The notes beneath the pieces were generated by a model that worked only from the letters and a program-made list of their open reading frames with translations, was not told the origin of the DNA and did no database searches. A program made the translations under genes and the position numbers. 64,000 nucleotides of DNA from Mesocentrotus franciscanus (lineage: Eukaryota; Echinodermata; Echinoidea; Camarodonta; Strongylocentrotidae), in assembly GCA_037976565.1 (NCBI GenBank), contig CP137686.1:3638019-3702018 (forward strand). Direction: 5' to 3'. Every line of letters begins with the position of its first letter. Within the stretch, counting starts at the first letter, position 1. Shown in pieces: positions 23,801 to 37,922 of the stretch.

Positions 23801-26800
23801 ACACGCTTTGTTAAGATGTCTCAAGATTTGATGAGATCTGGCATCAAGACTTGACACGCTTTCCCACGCTTTCACCGAGGATTGACACGTTTTCCACGCT
23901 TTCACCAAGGATTGACACGATTTTCCACGCTTTCATCAAGGATTGACACGCTTTGTCAGGCTCTGTCACGCTTTGTTACGATTGGCACTCTTCTCCCCCT
24001 TGAGATCCTGTAGTTGCAGATCCTCTGTTCATCTGTCATCCCTCTTCTACTGTATGGCTTCATCATGTAGCTCTTCAGGGCAAAAGCATCGTCACCCAGG
24101 ATGAAGTAGGGAATATCAAGCTGATTTTCTCCAGGGAGAGGGCATGGTGGGGGCAGCCCTATGGACCCATCTTCTAGGCATTCGAAGAGCTCAGAGTCTG
24201 TGAATATCTGGGAGTCAGACATGTGTCCTTTACCTCCCAGCTCAATCCAGATGAACTTGTACTCTGCATCTACCAATGCCAGCAGTGGTATGGAGAAGAA
24301 CCCCTTGTAGTTGTGGTAGAGACTGCCTGTGTTTGCTGGCTTCTTAATGGCTATGTGCTTTCCATCCAAGGCACCAATTGCATGGGGGACATTCCATCTC
24401 TGTTCAAACTGCTGGGCAAGGGTGCTCCATGCTTCAGGGGTGGTAGGTATGTTGAAGACCTCATCTTTATACGCCTCTACAATGGCCCTGCACACTTCTG
24501 GAATCATCTCTGATATGGTTGAGATACCACATCTGAAACCATATGCCAGTGATCTGTAGTTGTCCCCAGTGGCCAGATGTCTCAAGGTGATTGCCAGTTT
24601 GAGGCCAGCTGACAAAGGGTGCCTGTAGTTAGTCTCTTGCTTCTGGATGACTGGTGCCACTCTCTCCAGGATCTCATCGAACACCTCAGGGGTCACTCTG
24701 GTGAAGTTTCTGAAGGCAACAGGGTCCTCTAATCTCAGTTGTGTGTCCAGGAGGCTAGTGTACTGGCCGTACTGCTGTCTTCTTTCTTCAGTGAGCCATG
24801 GCCTGGTCCAGCAGCTCCTGATGAATGGTCTTCTCCCTCCTGCTGGTAGTTCAACCTCCTCTTGTCTTTGCTTTTCTTCCTCTCTCTCCTCCGCCTCGAG
24901 GGCTAGGATGTAGTTATAGAGCAGGAGACAAAGGTCATGTCTACTTCATAAGATGGTTCAAACTCTGGTACATCTTGAACTTCCATATCTTGTTCTTCTG
25001 CCAAAGATGCAATGATTTCGTGTATCTGCTGCATCTTTGTATATGCTCTGGATCAGAGGCGGGATGCAATCAGAATCTCGAAATTTTTCATTGCGTAACA
25101 GAGCTTAACAGAGCCTATCAATGCACAAGAGAGCTTGATAATCGTATCAGAGCGTTATTTAAAGCGTGATAAGCGCATCAAAGCTTATCAAAGAGTATTA
25201 AAGCATATCAAAGCGTGATTTAAAGCGTAACAAATCCTGATATATCGGCATCAAAGCGTGAGAAGCCGTAGCGATTCGAAATAATTTGTCGCCCAAAGCG
25301 GGAACGAACTTCGTATCAGAGCGTATCAGAGCTTATCAGAGCATAACATATCTGAGGAGATCGTGAGATTTTTTGAAAAGTAAACAAAAATGACGCCGAA
25401 TTTAAAGCGCGACATTCGGCGTCGGTGTGAACTGTGCATTAGGGAAAATTCGAAGCATTGCATAAGGCCTGATGGTCATTAAACTAAAGGCTAATCCTGG
25501 TGATTGACAACACCTGTTATTGGGTAAACACCCGAACAGTGTTGAATTTCCCATGAGAGCCCACTCCTATGCGTCTTTAATCAATTCACCCCAACCAGCC
25601 AGTAACTGACTAGGATTTTGTAGGGCACGATAGATGCTTTAAGCAGTTATTCTCTCGCTGATTTTCAAGAATGAACCTCGCCTGGATCTGAGGATACAAT
25701 GTGTGTTTAGTTTGCTCAGCATTGGATGCATACATGATTGGTCCATTGTTCCTTTCGTTTCCCCTTCTGATCTTGCAGTTGTCACTACCAATGAGCCATG
25801 TCCTTCCTGGGAGTGAACTCACGAGGGAGCCCTTCAGATGGGATCAGCGGCTCTTTGCCCTGGTGTTGCGTCTGCCGGGGGTTGCAGGAGAGAAAGAGCG
25901 TATGGGACCTACAAGCAGCCTGGTGAATACAGATGACTCGCCCATCAGCAGTATGTGTGATGTAACTGGAGGTGAGGAGAGCCGTTAGCATCCCATTAGT
26001 CTTACAGTCTTACAGCTTAGGAGACCGACATTATCGGTCTCATGAACCTTCAGAAAAGTTGTCAGAAGGCCCGCAAGACTGACATGTATGTCTTGTGGGC
26101 CATCGATCTCTTGAATCTTCAGATAACTTTTCAGAAGGTCTGTGAGAACAACATTCTCTGTGATTTGACCTGCCTGTCTTCATTGATTCTATATCAGGCT
26201 CACGGGCTGCGAATCTTATTGGCTGTAACCAGAAGACATTCATGTTATACTAAGGAGATGGGAGTTTTGTGTCTACCCATGCTTGTATTTTTTTGTATTC
26301 CCTTCCATCTCTTTGGTACTGATCTGTAAACCTAATCTCAGATTAATTTGAAGTTGTAACAATTACCAGCTTATTGTATTCACATTCACTCGTTCTAAAC
26401 TTGAGTCTATTAGGCCAAAGACCAGGTCCTTACCAAAATTATGTATCCAAATGACTACTTGTTATCTTTGCCTTGTGAAGGTTATCATGATCAAGGTTTC
26501 AAGTACAAGTACCCCTTTCCCGGTTGCAATTCTTTTACTCTCTCTCTCTTATCAGGTCGTTCTTACATGGTGAACTCTATGAAGACCCTGAACCAGTGCC
26601 TCGAGTCCCTCGTCCAGAAGGTCCAGAGTGGCGTGGTGGTCCACTTTGAGAAGTTTGGACCAGATCCGGTCATACCCAATGGAGAAAGTAAGTAACATCC
26701 TTCGTCCAAGTAGGCCTCCGTTGTAGGGCATCAGGTGTTAATTATCGGTGCCCTATTATTATTGTCTGATTGACAATCTGAGGACAATTTTAAGATTTAA

Positions 26801-29800
26801 GATGTTCAACAAGATTGTAGATATTCCTTAAATTTCACAATACTGTCGTTGCCAGAAGCAAGAATCCTTTCCTCTTCCCATTATATCTTTGTTGCATTTT
26901 GACTCTGACTGTAATCTTGATGCATTGCTCAAACCTTGAGGAATAAAATGGGGGAAGAAAAAACGAATTCCATCCTTGCGGGCTTGTGGGGATATTATTT
27001 CTACAGCTCGACCTGGACCTATTGGTTTTATTGGAATTAACACACTTCCGATGGGTTTAATTCCAGGTTTTTCTAACAACCTCTAAAGGGACCCTTGTTT
27101 TAATACCCCAGTCACACCAACAAAGACCAATACCAGGGCCCTGTTTCATAAAACTTTAAAAAAAAAATCAGTAACAAGTTCCACATTTCTGTAACAAATT
27201 TGCTCACAACCAATCAAATTAATAAATTTCAGTAGCATTGTAAGTCTTGTTATTAGTGATAAAATTTACGAAATGGAAGCTTGATTGACAATGGGCCAAA
27301 ACTAGATTACATTTTCCTCGAACGGCAGAGAAATGTCTTCTTCCTGGTCATTTTGGAGTTGGTGTGACTGGGGTTTTACTAGCCCCCGAATCCCAGGACA
27401 GCATTTCATGAAACCGTCACAAGTACAATATCGTCGACATCCCACATCCGATTTGTACTTATGACGGTTTTGTGAAACAAGGTTCATGTTTCCCTGTGCA
27501 CCCAAGAATGACAGTACCCTGATTTGTGTCTTACAGTGAAAGCTGGTGGACGCCAGTCCCCGCAGCCACCAGAGGTGGACGGGTGGGCACGCCACAGCTG
27601 CTGGGTAAGATGGCAGCCTAGGAAACTAGGTCAAGTCTTCCGAGTGCCGTGTCAACAAAGTGCTTTCTTTTTCTCTTTTTTCTCTTCTTAGATCTACCTC
27701 TGCCTCCCCGCTGCCCAGTCACACATTTTAATTTTTTTTTTAAATAGCAAACCACAATGAAAAAGAGTGTTAATCTGTCATATACTCATCTCATCTCAAA
27801 GCAGAAATGTTCAGAACCATAGGTATCAGGGTCTGTGTTTAATTCAATACGAGTATTACTAATGTTAAAAATTAAGAGTATTTAACTCAGTTTTGTTGTT
27901 GTTGGCCAAGATGAAATACTAAGCCAGCTTTCTTATTCAGTGGAAGCTTTTGGCTAATTATTTTACCATAAGTGTAAGACCACTCCGTAGCAGACTTGAG
28001 CCAATTTTTTTTATTTAGGCCTTGATTACTTTTTTTATGTATACACAGGCCATTATAAGCTGCACACAAACAAATTATGTTACGGCGCATTAGTGCAAGG
28101 CATTTATTGTGTATTATTTCTTAATTGGCCATGTGACATGAAAGTGGCCATTGGTAAGTATATTGGTTCAAAGTTGGCTTGCTAAAGTAAAATACCTAGA
28201 TGTGATCTTAATGACTTGAGCCATTTTACTAAGCTAAGTGCTAAGTAAAAAAATAAAACTGGAATAATTCAAGTATTGAATTGAATAATACAGGCCCATG
28301 TTTATTCACAGAAGCATGACCAATATTTGTTTGCATTTAAAAAGTGCCTCCGCGAATGAGTAAATGTTCATGATGTGAAAGGAAAAGTTTTTCAGATCAA
28401 GAAAGAACTCCAAAGAAGCAGAACGATTCAGAACATTCAAAACAACATTCTCCACAATTCCAGATCTCTGTGGTTCTGGTGCTGTTTCTGATGAAAAGGA
28501 GGAGATGTGAAAGGACAGTGTACCAGATATCTGTGGTTTGCTAAATAAAAAAATCTTTCCATTGTGACTGTGGCTTTATACATGTATATGCTTATCCTAT
28601 TGTTACTTTTGCTATATCATTTTTTTGAAATTATATTCGAGACTTTGAGCTGTCTTTTTCTCTATTGCCTGAACTGGGATGTAAGCTTGATGGCAGCTGC
28701 TCTAAAGTTCTCTTCTCTATTTTTTTTGTTCTCTTTTTTTCAATGGGCAATGTGCTGACTGCTCATGACAGATACATGTTCCAATGTATTTATTTACTTT
28801 TGCATTCAGTCATTAGCTATGTTTGATTATTTTAAATTATATGTTACTGTGTGTGCTTATTAGGATCATAGATCCAAAACGGCTAAATGTCTTGTGGTAT
28901 AAAACAAAAATGGTGGTAAGTATTTGAGGTTACTGTAATGTATGCTATTTGCAGACACCATATATGTAAAGAAATTCTTTAAACTCTCATACAGCCTAGC
29001 ATGGATCCCTTAGATTAGGACCTGCATGCTCAAAATTACTGCATCTATACGATAATACGGTATCGCTTTACCATTTGAATGGCTGTTGGACCAAATTTGC
29101 TAAAAACTTTTTTCAAAAAGTTTTTTCACAAGCCAGTAAGAAAAGGTCATAACTGTGTGGTTACCTGTGAAGGTTCGAAAAGTAGCCTCACAAAATCGTT
29201 ATCATATAAATGCCATACTTGAAGAGAGTTTTATGTTGACAGTTTGATTTTGTGGACAATCTAATACTCTAGCTAAGCAATGTTGTAACCCATTTTCCTT
29301 GTTGAACCTTAAAATTACAAAAGCCATTTTGTACTTCTAAAAGCTGAACAAGTGGCAAAGGTACCTTTCTAAAAAATAAGTTGTTGCTGTCCAAATGCAG
29401 CACATTGTAACGGATCAAAGCATGAATTTGCATGGCTTAAAATGTTTCAGCTATCAAATACATATATACCACTATATGATATTTTTTCATAGAATTAAAC
29501 TGTTTTATATTCTATGGTCACCCTATACCTGGACAAATTTGACCTAATGAATGCTTTATATTTCAAACAAAAGAAGAAACAAAAACAAAACTATATTTCA
29601 TTTTCCAAATTGCTGTTATACCCTAATTCAAAGACAATGAATGGGTAGGACAGTCTGGACAGATAAATTCCATTGCTCCATTTTCCATGCTGAATATAAT
29701 GTGCATCTTTTCCATGCTGAAGATAATGTGCATCTTTTCCATATTTAGAAGTGAGAACAAATTGGCGTGTACTCAAAAGAGAGTGGGGTAACTCTACTAA

Positions 29801-31406
29801 AGCTGCCAGTCTATTAATGGTTCATCACATTCCGCCCACACACACACACACACACTAATAGATGAAGAAGAAAAAAAAAGGAATTTGGGATATAAGTTAC
29901 AAATACAAACAAATTTAAAGGATATTCACGATTGAAGGCAGATTAAGTACTGACAAGCGTGAGAAATTATTCATCCTTTTTTTTTTTCTTCAATCGTGGC
30001 AGAATAAGATCAGAGTAGTAGAAATGCAACATGAGAAGGATTTTTTCTGGAAGAGCAGAATATCCTCATATTCATGTATGGAGGAGACTAAACAAATTAT
30101 TTTTGCATTCATGTAATCGGCATTTTATCTAGTGCGTTATTATTACAAAATAACATTTTTATCATATCAAATTTGGGGTGACGCGAAAATTTATATTTTT
30201 TAAACGGGTGCCCTGACTAAGAAAAGGTTGGAAAAACCCTGCTTTAGTCGCTCTAGTCAGTACATCCTACCTCCTCTACCGGTGTATCCTGGCAAAGTTA
30301 TCTTGCCTTTGGTAGGGAACGGGTTAACCTTATCCAGTCTGATTGAACATTGAAGAGGAGCTTTTTTTTTTGAGGGATGAGATTTGGTATTCTATCTTAT
30401 CTGATTACATTAGCATTCTCCTGAGTGATGATGCATTCAAACTGTTTTCGTATGAAAACAAAGGAGGGTTCTCCTCATCTTTCCCGAGGCATAATGTGGT
30501 TTAGCCACAAATTGTGGCTCTTTTCCCACAATCCCCTTTTTTCCCTTCTCTCTATATTTCTCTCTATTCTCTCCCTCTCTCTTTCTCTCTCTCTCTTTTT
30601 CCGTCTCTCCCACTCTCTCATTCTCACTTTCCCTTTTTCCCCGTCCTTTCCTTTTACATTAGTACCACCTTTCAATGTTTTTCATCCTGTTTTTCTTTTC
30701 CTGCCTGTCTTCCATTCTTTGTGTGTTTTCTGTTTCTGTCTGTTTCTCTGTCATTTATCTCACTATCTTCACTTTTCATCTCTTTCTCCATCTTCCTCTC
30801 AATATATCTGTCTCATGTTCACCCTTTTTCTGACAAATGTCAATGTCTTTATTGTACAGTGAAACCTGCTTTAGCAACCACCTGTATAGAAACACCACCT
30901 GTCTGTAAAGACCACATTTTGTTATTTCCCTTAAACAGACTTTGCCATTGATACATGTATTACAGAACCCTGTACACAAAGACCACCTGCCTATAGAGAC
31001 CACTTTTCTAGTCTCCCTTGAGCGGTCTTTATATACAGGTTTCACTGTATCGGTGTGGCTTTGTCCAGCTCTTTCACTCCTTTCCCTCTGTCTCCCTACC
31101 CCTCACATTCCACGTAGCTCTCATTCTGTGTTGTGTTGTGTCTTGTATTTTTTTTTAATACCCTTCCAATTGCCATTGTCGTAATCCCTCCCACCCACCA
31201 GGGATTACTATAAAGCCATGCAGTTTATTCTCAAGACAAACCCCTACTGTATTGCCTCTCTCTGTCTCTCTCCCTCTCCCTCTCTCTGTGTGTCTCTCTC
31301 TGTCTCTCTGTCTTACTATCTCTCTCTCTCTCTCTCTCTCTCAGTCTCTGTCTGTCTCTCCCTCTCCCTCTCTCTCTGTGTCTCTCTCTGTCTTTCACTG
31401 TCTGTC

Positions 31407-31440
<34 letters not shown>

Positions 31441-34400
31441 CTCTGCCTGTCTCTCCCTCCCTCTCTCTCTCTCTCTGTCTCTGTCTGTCTCCCTCCCTCT
31501 CTTTGTCTGTCTCTTTCTCTTTCTATGTCTGTTCATCTCTCTCTCTCTCTCTCTCTCTCCGTCTTTGTCTGCCTGTCTCGCTTTCCTTTTCTCTCTATGT
31601 CTTTCAATCTTTATTTCTGAGAACAAAGTAAACAGTCGATGTGTTGCAAATTGCATTTCAAGAATACTGTACAAATTTCTTATTGTATTCATACATTCAA
31701 TTTCCCCTTAATTCAAACACACAGGCGTGCCCTATATTCTTCATAATTTTCAAAAATTAATCATATCATTCCATCACAGATATCCCAAACCAGAGAAATG
31801 TAATGCATATTCAATTAATAGAATACAAACGTAAATCGGTAAATCTACACTAATGTACGAATGTGTTCACGGTCTGGCCCCATCCCGTTTATGCAATGAG
31901 ATTGAAATGTATTTCGATAGATATGGACTGAATACGTGTAATGCAAATTCCCTTAATGTTGTGCCGCCTAAACCAAACACTCAACTTTATTACGGTGCTA
32001 AAGTATGGAATCTATTACCCAATAACTTTCAAAATGCTCAGTCTCTGGATATTATTTAAATTATTGTACAAAAAATCAAAATCGAATCCATTGTAATGAC
32101 CCCAACCTCTAAGCTGAAACCTTTACATTTGCATACATTTATTTGACTATATTTTTTGTTCTTTTAACTTCTACTTGATATTGTTATATGTAACCACCAT
32201 TCATATTTAGAATCATTTTTGTTAAGGCCCTGAACTGTTATATTACCATGTTTTGTATTACTTTGATCTATTCTGTATTTTACTTTGTTATACTTGAATT
32301 ATGAATACTGAATTGTTATTGTTACTACTTTTTATATTATGCTTTTAATACCAGGTCCAAGATGTAAAACAGATTTATTTCTGATCTTGTGTACCTGTAT
32401 AAATATTTATAAATAAATAAATAAAATAAATAAATAAATAAATAAAAAGCAAGTAGTATTTTTAAAGGGAAGGTATAATTTTTGAAATGTAATTTTAAGT
32501 GTCCTTTCCAGTAGTAGGTTGGAGGTGTTTCTCGATGGGTATGACATATTGCATCAATTTTTTTTTCTCAAAACAAGATTTGCAAAAGTCCTGCCTGAAT
32601 TTTGTCAATTCTATATATTCAAATATCATTCCAATCAGTCAAGCAATAATTATATAATATTGGATGGCTTTGAGTGTGATACAAGAATGTATATTGTCAT
32701 AGCGAGAGCAATATATTCTTGTATCACACGAATACAAAGCCATACAATATTATTATTATTATCTATATCAGGCTGACTAGCGAAATAACAAAATATTGTA
32801 TCGACAGTTGAAGTTCCCGGATGACAGAGCAATACGAAGACAGTATTGATCTGTCATCTGGGTACTGCGCTAAAGATATTAAATACACTGATTAATTGTA
32901 CCACTTGGAAGACTTATATCGATAATAATGCTACATATAAATTGTTCCACCAGAAATAGTCACATTAGAACTGCCAAAGCAATATACTCAAATATACTGT
33001 GTCAAATCATGAAAGAAAAGGTAAAAACCATGTCAATTTATCAAATATTAATATACATGTAACTTGTCAATTCATTAAAAAACAAAAACATGTCAAATGA
33101 CCAAATATGCCACATCAAATCATAATCATTATAGAATTCAAATTACAATTTTTTTCCTGTAATTAATGTACTCTTAACCTGTGACTTTTCTACAGATGCC
33201 CAAGTTAACTTGGCGGTGCCCCCTAATGGCAGGAACGGTGCCCCTTCCCCTATCCCCCAGGACACCTCATGGTACAGCTGCCGTAGAATGATCCATGTGA
33301 GGCCCAACCCCAAGAGCGGAGTGCCCATGGGACATTGGCCCATCCCAGAGACGTTCTGGCCCGACCCCCAAGCCCCATCAATGGTATGTATCAAGACATA
33401 GAGTGCTATCCAAGTACATGTAGTATTTTGCATATGCGTAGAGGTGTCATGGTCTAGTGGATACGTCGTTGGACTGCAGATCACAGGGTTCGTGGTCTGA
33501 AACCCCACGCGGCACTAATGTCCTTTGGCAAGACATCAATGTACATTTGCCACTCTCCACCCAGGTGTTAATTGAATACTGAGAAGAAGGAATTCTTTGA
33601 ATGATGCGAGTACCAAAAACGGTAGCCTAGCAGAACCGGTGTAATATTAGAGCACCTTGAGCAACTTGTGTGGTGGATATGTGCGCTATAAAAATATCCA
33701 ATATTATTATTATTATATTTCCCTAAAGTGCACATTAACCCTTAACAAGAATTTACCAAATATCCTTTTTTTTACATTATGTAAAAGAAAAGTAAAGAAT
33801 ATGACACTCGCCATACGCCAGCAGATCATACCTCAATGATGATTATTGATGAATCCAAGCCCTAAAAATTATCTTATTTGGTAAAGGAAACTTGTCTCAC
33901 TGCAGATTTTCCAGATTTTTTCTTTTTTGAGGGGGGTCATAAAGATATAGTGTGCCAAATACAAAAAATGTCTTACTCTTTTATTTGTTATTGCTCAATA
34001 ATGCAAAATTTCCTGTGTTAATCCACATGACATCTGTGTCCTAGAATGTTTTGTTTGTGGTGAATTTATTCATTGAACAAAATTTTGCATGTAAATGAGT
34101 GGTATTCCAGATGAAATTATTCTTTTATTCTGTCGGTATTTATAGCCTCAGCGTGTATCCCACCCAGTAGTGAAGTTCACCTGTACAAACAGCGAGCCCA
34201 TGATCCTGGACCAGCTCCCGTTCGACAAGTACGAGCTTGAACCGTCCCTCTGACCCAGTACATTCTGGAGAGACGGAACCCTAACTCGTGCTGGCAGGTA
34301 AGATACACTTTCACCTTTAACCTTTCTCCAGGGCTACACACAAACATTTTTAGGAAGCGGATCTGGTTTAAACTTCAAACAGTTTCTATTTATGAGCCCT

Positions 34401-34494
34401 ATATAAAAGCTTCAAAATTGGGGGGAGGAGGAGGGGGGGGGGGTGGGTCTGGACTTAGATTTTGTTTCCAGCCCTGCTTCCTCTATCTCCCCTG

Positions 34495-34534
<40 letters not shown>

Positions 34535-36611
34535 GTTCCCTCCCTCTCTCTCCCATCCTATCTCTCAGAGCACCAGTTTGATATATGTTTTTCTTTGTCC
34601 ATTGTATGTGTTTTCATTTTCTTTCTTCTCTTTTTACAGTGCTCGGAGCACATTACATATTATGAATGTTGTTGTTGTTGCTGTTGTTATTATTCTTTAT
34701 TATTATTATTATAATAATTATTTTTGGGTCCTATGTTCAGGTATTTGTACCCAACAGCAGCAAGAACGGCGACCCCATGGGTTACCCCTTTGGCTTCCTC
34801 AAGGCCAGCTCCAACCTCTCCTGCGTCAACCTCATCGTCATGCCTTACAACTACCCCACCCTCATCCCCCTCCTGGACGACCTGTGCAAGGTCCACAAGC
34901 TCAAACCCTCTCAGAAGTGGAAGCAGGCGTTCGATAGCTACCTGGAGGAGGTCCCCAGATACTACGCAGGGGTGCGCTTTCATAGTTCTTTCTTGCTTTT
35001 TGGGGTGACAAAATTCACAAATTAAAATTGAAATTGAAATTTGCTTTTCACTGGTAAAAGTTTACAAATCAATTTACAAAAAGAAATAATCATAATCAAA
35101 TTGCAGTATCTATGGGGGGTCAGAAAAGGCAAAACTTTGGATTTATGCTATTTGAAAGATAAACTTCAATAGATAGTATTGTCATATTTTCATTTCAAAC
35201 TTCCTTCCAGGAATAAGAATGGGACGTCCACAGATAGCATATCCCCCAAAATATGGGGAAAAGAAAGAAGCAAATAAGAGTGGGCGCATAAAAATGGACA
35301 AATTAAAGATGTTTGAATTACTAAATTTTGGGGACCAGAGTTCAAATTCAGGGGGCCATATGTTCTGGACTCCTAATGATGTCAAGTCAATAATAAATTA
35401 CATTGGTTTACATTGGTATGATTGTTGCATTGCACATTACTTATGACTCATTGCCATGGTATTTTTCACACAAAGAAATGAAAGAAAAAAAGAAGATGAG
35501 GGAGCACGTGGGTTTATTCCATAATCTTTACCCATACTTGAAATAACCTTGTATCCCGTTTCTTCTGTGTCCCGCAGCCACTCAAGGTAGCTCTAAGACG
35601 TATGGGTGCACCCAACCTGATACCCGATGGCCTCGAGAACTGCCTCAGCTACAGCGTGGTGACGTATCTGAAGAAGCTGAAGCAACACAGTAAAGTGGAA
35701 GGGGAGAAGTTGTCCAACCTCGTCGCCAGCAGACCAAGGGCTCAGGAGCTAGGCATCAAAGTACAGTCAAGGTATGTTCTGCAAAGATACATGTACTGCA
35801 TCGGCACATGGACTTATATATTTTGTATCCTTAAATGCTTTGATTACTTGTCAACAATTACGATTGTAAAATTACAAATAAGTTTAACTTTCTATGTTAT
35901 AGTACAAATGTCATTTGATATTCATTTTATGTAAGCATTATTTTTATGTTTTGATTGAGTTATGGAAATAAATTATTTGAATTGAATTGAATTGAATTGA
36001 AAAGCTCATTGATAAAGAACTTCCTGTGCAGCTCATATGACTACATCTCCAAGAGCAACAAGCTTTATTTCTAATTAGCATGCTACAGTGAAACCTGTCT
36101 ATAAAGACCACTCAAGGGAGGCAAGAAAAGTGGGCTTTATAGGCAGGTGGTCTTTATGTACAGGTTCCTTTAGTACATGTTTCAATGAGATACCATTTTC
36201 AAGGGTAACAAAAAATGTGGTCTTTGTAGACTGGTGGTCTTTCTATACAGGTGGTCACTAGAGCAGGTTTGACTGTAATTGAAATAATCACAAACCAACC
36301 AACAGAAATATCAAAATTTGTATCCTTTTACTTAACCTGCCCTCAGGTCTCCGTTGCGGTCCCTAGCAGCAAGGCGAGACTTTCAGCAGCTCCTCCAGAG
36401 TATAACCGGCGAGACCATCACGGTCAGAGCAGACAACAACGTGAACGAGTTCCCCGGTTACATGCTAAGGGTCAGTGACCGCGACATCCGACCCCAGACG
36501 TACCGCAACCCCTTTGACATTCCTCGGAAAGAGATCCTGGACCAGGTGGTAAGGATGAGAGCCAACTTCCTCCAGATCACGTCCAACAGATCGGTCAGGT
36601 TCATGAACGAA

Positions 36612-36651
<40 letters not shown>

Positions 36652-37876
36652 TGTCTTGTTTTCCCAGGGTAGCCTCATCAGTACTAATACTGTTCTCCCT
36701 GAGGGCCCAGCTTTCATATTATTACCCCATCTTTAGCTGAGCTATCATGAAAGGCGCTCCAGCATTCAAGGAATTTCTTCCTACCGGGTACCCACCCTGG
36801 GTGGAGTGTGGCAAACGTAGATTAATATCTTGCCAAAAGACAAATTAGTGCCGCGGTAGAACTTAAACAGCGAACCCTGAGATCCACAGTCTGGTGACGT
36901 ACCCACTACACCTCTACAATGCTGAAGAATGGAGTTTTCAAAGAATTTGTAGTAGACCAGGTTGCTATCTAATTTGTTAACCTATAGAGTACCGACGTAG
37001 AGTGTGACGTCGTACTGGCTTGCTGGTTCTAAACAATTTTGTGTTAAACAGTGGCCAGGTGATCGCACCAGTGCTAAACACTGAATTTGGCCTGCTCCCG
37101 GTTTCGTGGTGAACCTCATTGTGCAGGCTCTGTTTGGAACCAGTAATCTGGACAACTCGCAAATATGTATTTCGGTACTCTGCAGCAACAGAGATGAAAG
37201 CATTACCATAGTCCCATAATGTTTTGTATATTACATTGTAGTCATAAGGGAAACAAACCCTTTGAAAGTTTGAATACTCTTCATCCTAGTGTAGACCCGT
37301 TTTGAAATTTGAAAAACGATTTTTTACAAGCACAAAACTCTCAAAACAGTGAGGTGGTATTTCCAACATTGTCCGTGTTCCATGTATTTTATCCTCTCCT
37401 TATGTTTCTTTCTTTTCTTTGCAGATAAATTCCACAACATTCCCATAGCGGAGATGGGTAACTATCAGGAATACTTGAAGCGTATACCAAGCCCTCTACG
37501 TGAAGCAGATCCTGCTCCAGCCAGGTTACATACGTTTGGGAACCCCTTCAAATTGGCAACAGAGAAAGACAAGGTACGAGCATCTACAGGTTTCCTCTGT
37601 AACTCGTCTTTTGCTGTTCGTCCGATTTCCTCTCTCTCTCTCTCTCTATCTCTTTCTTCAAGTATGTCTGTCTCTGACTTTCTACTTTCTCTTTCTTTCA
37701 TTACATGTCTGTCTCTATGTCATTTGCTGTTTCGCTCTCTCTCTCTCCTTCTATCTCTCTCTCTCTCTCTCTCTCTCTGAATAGTACATATACACTTATT
37801 TATTCCCATTTGTTCTCTCTTTATGGATGTCTTTTTCTTGAATTCCCTGTTGCTCCTGTTTTCAATTGATTACTAC

Positions 37877-37922
<46 letters not shown>

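Larger units (their letters stand above)
23461..25438 (-). mobile_element. PIF/Harbinger DNA transposon, internally deleted, inside INTS6 intron 4
   Basis: The element is 1,978 bp, bounded by perfect 25-bp terminal inverted repeats (23461-23485 and 25414-25438, beginning TGCACAGTTCACACCGACGC). It is flanked by the 3-bp duplication TTA (23458-23460, 25439-25441), the hallmark of this superfamily. It lies antisense to INTS6. It carries the remains of a HARBI1-like DDE transposase and dense subterminal repeats. Perfect termini indicate recent insertion or recent sequence homogeneity, but the transposase lacks its C-terminus, so this copy is non-autonomous. Confidence 0.95.

Noticed and set aside
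30425..31692. Several open frames of 80-153 codons rich in Ser/Leu or Arg/Glu
   Set aside because: They translate CT/GA microsatellites in several frames and strands at once; no domain, no splice context.
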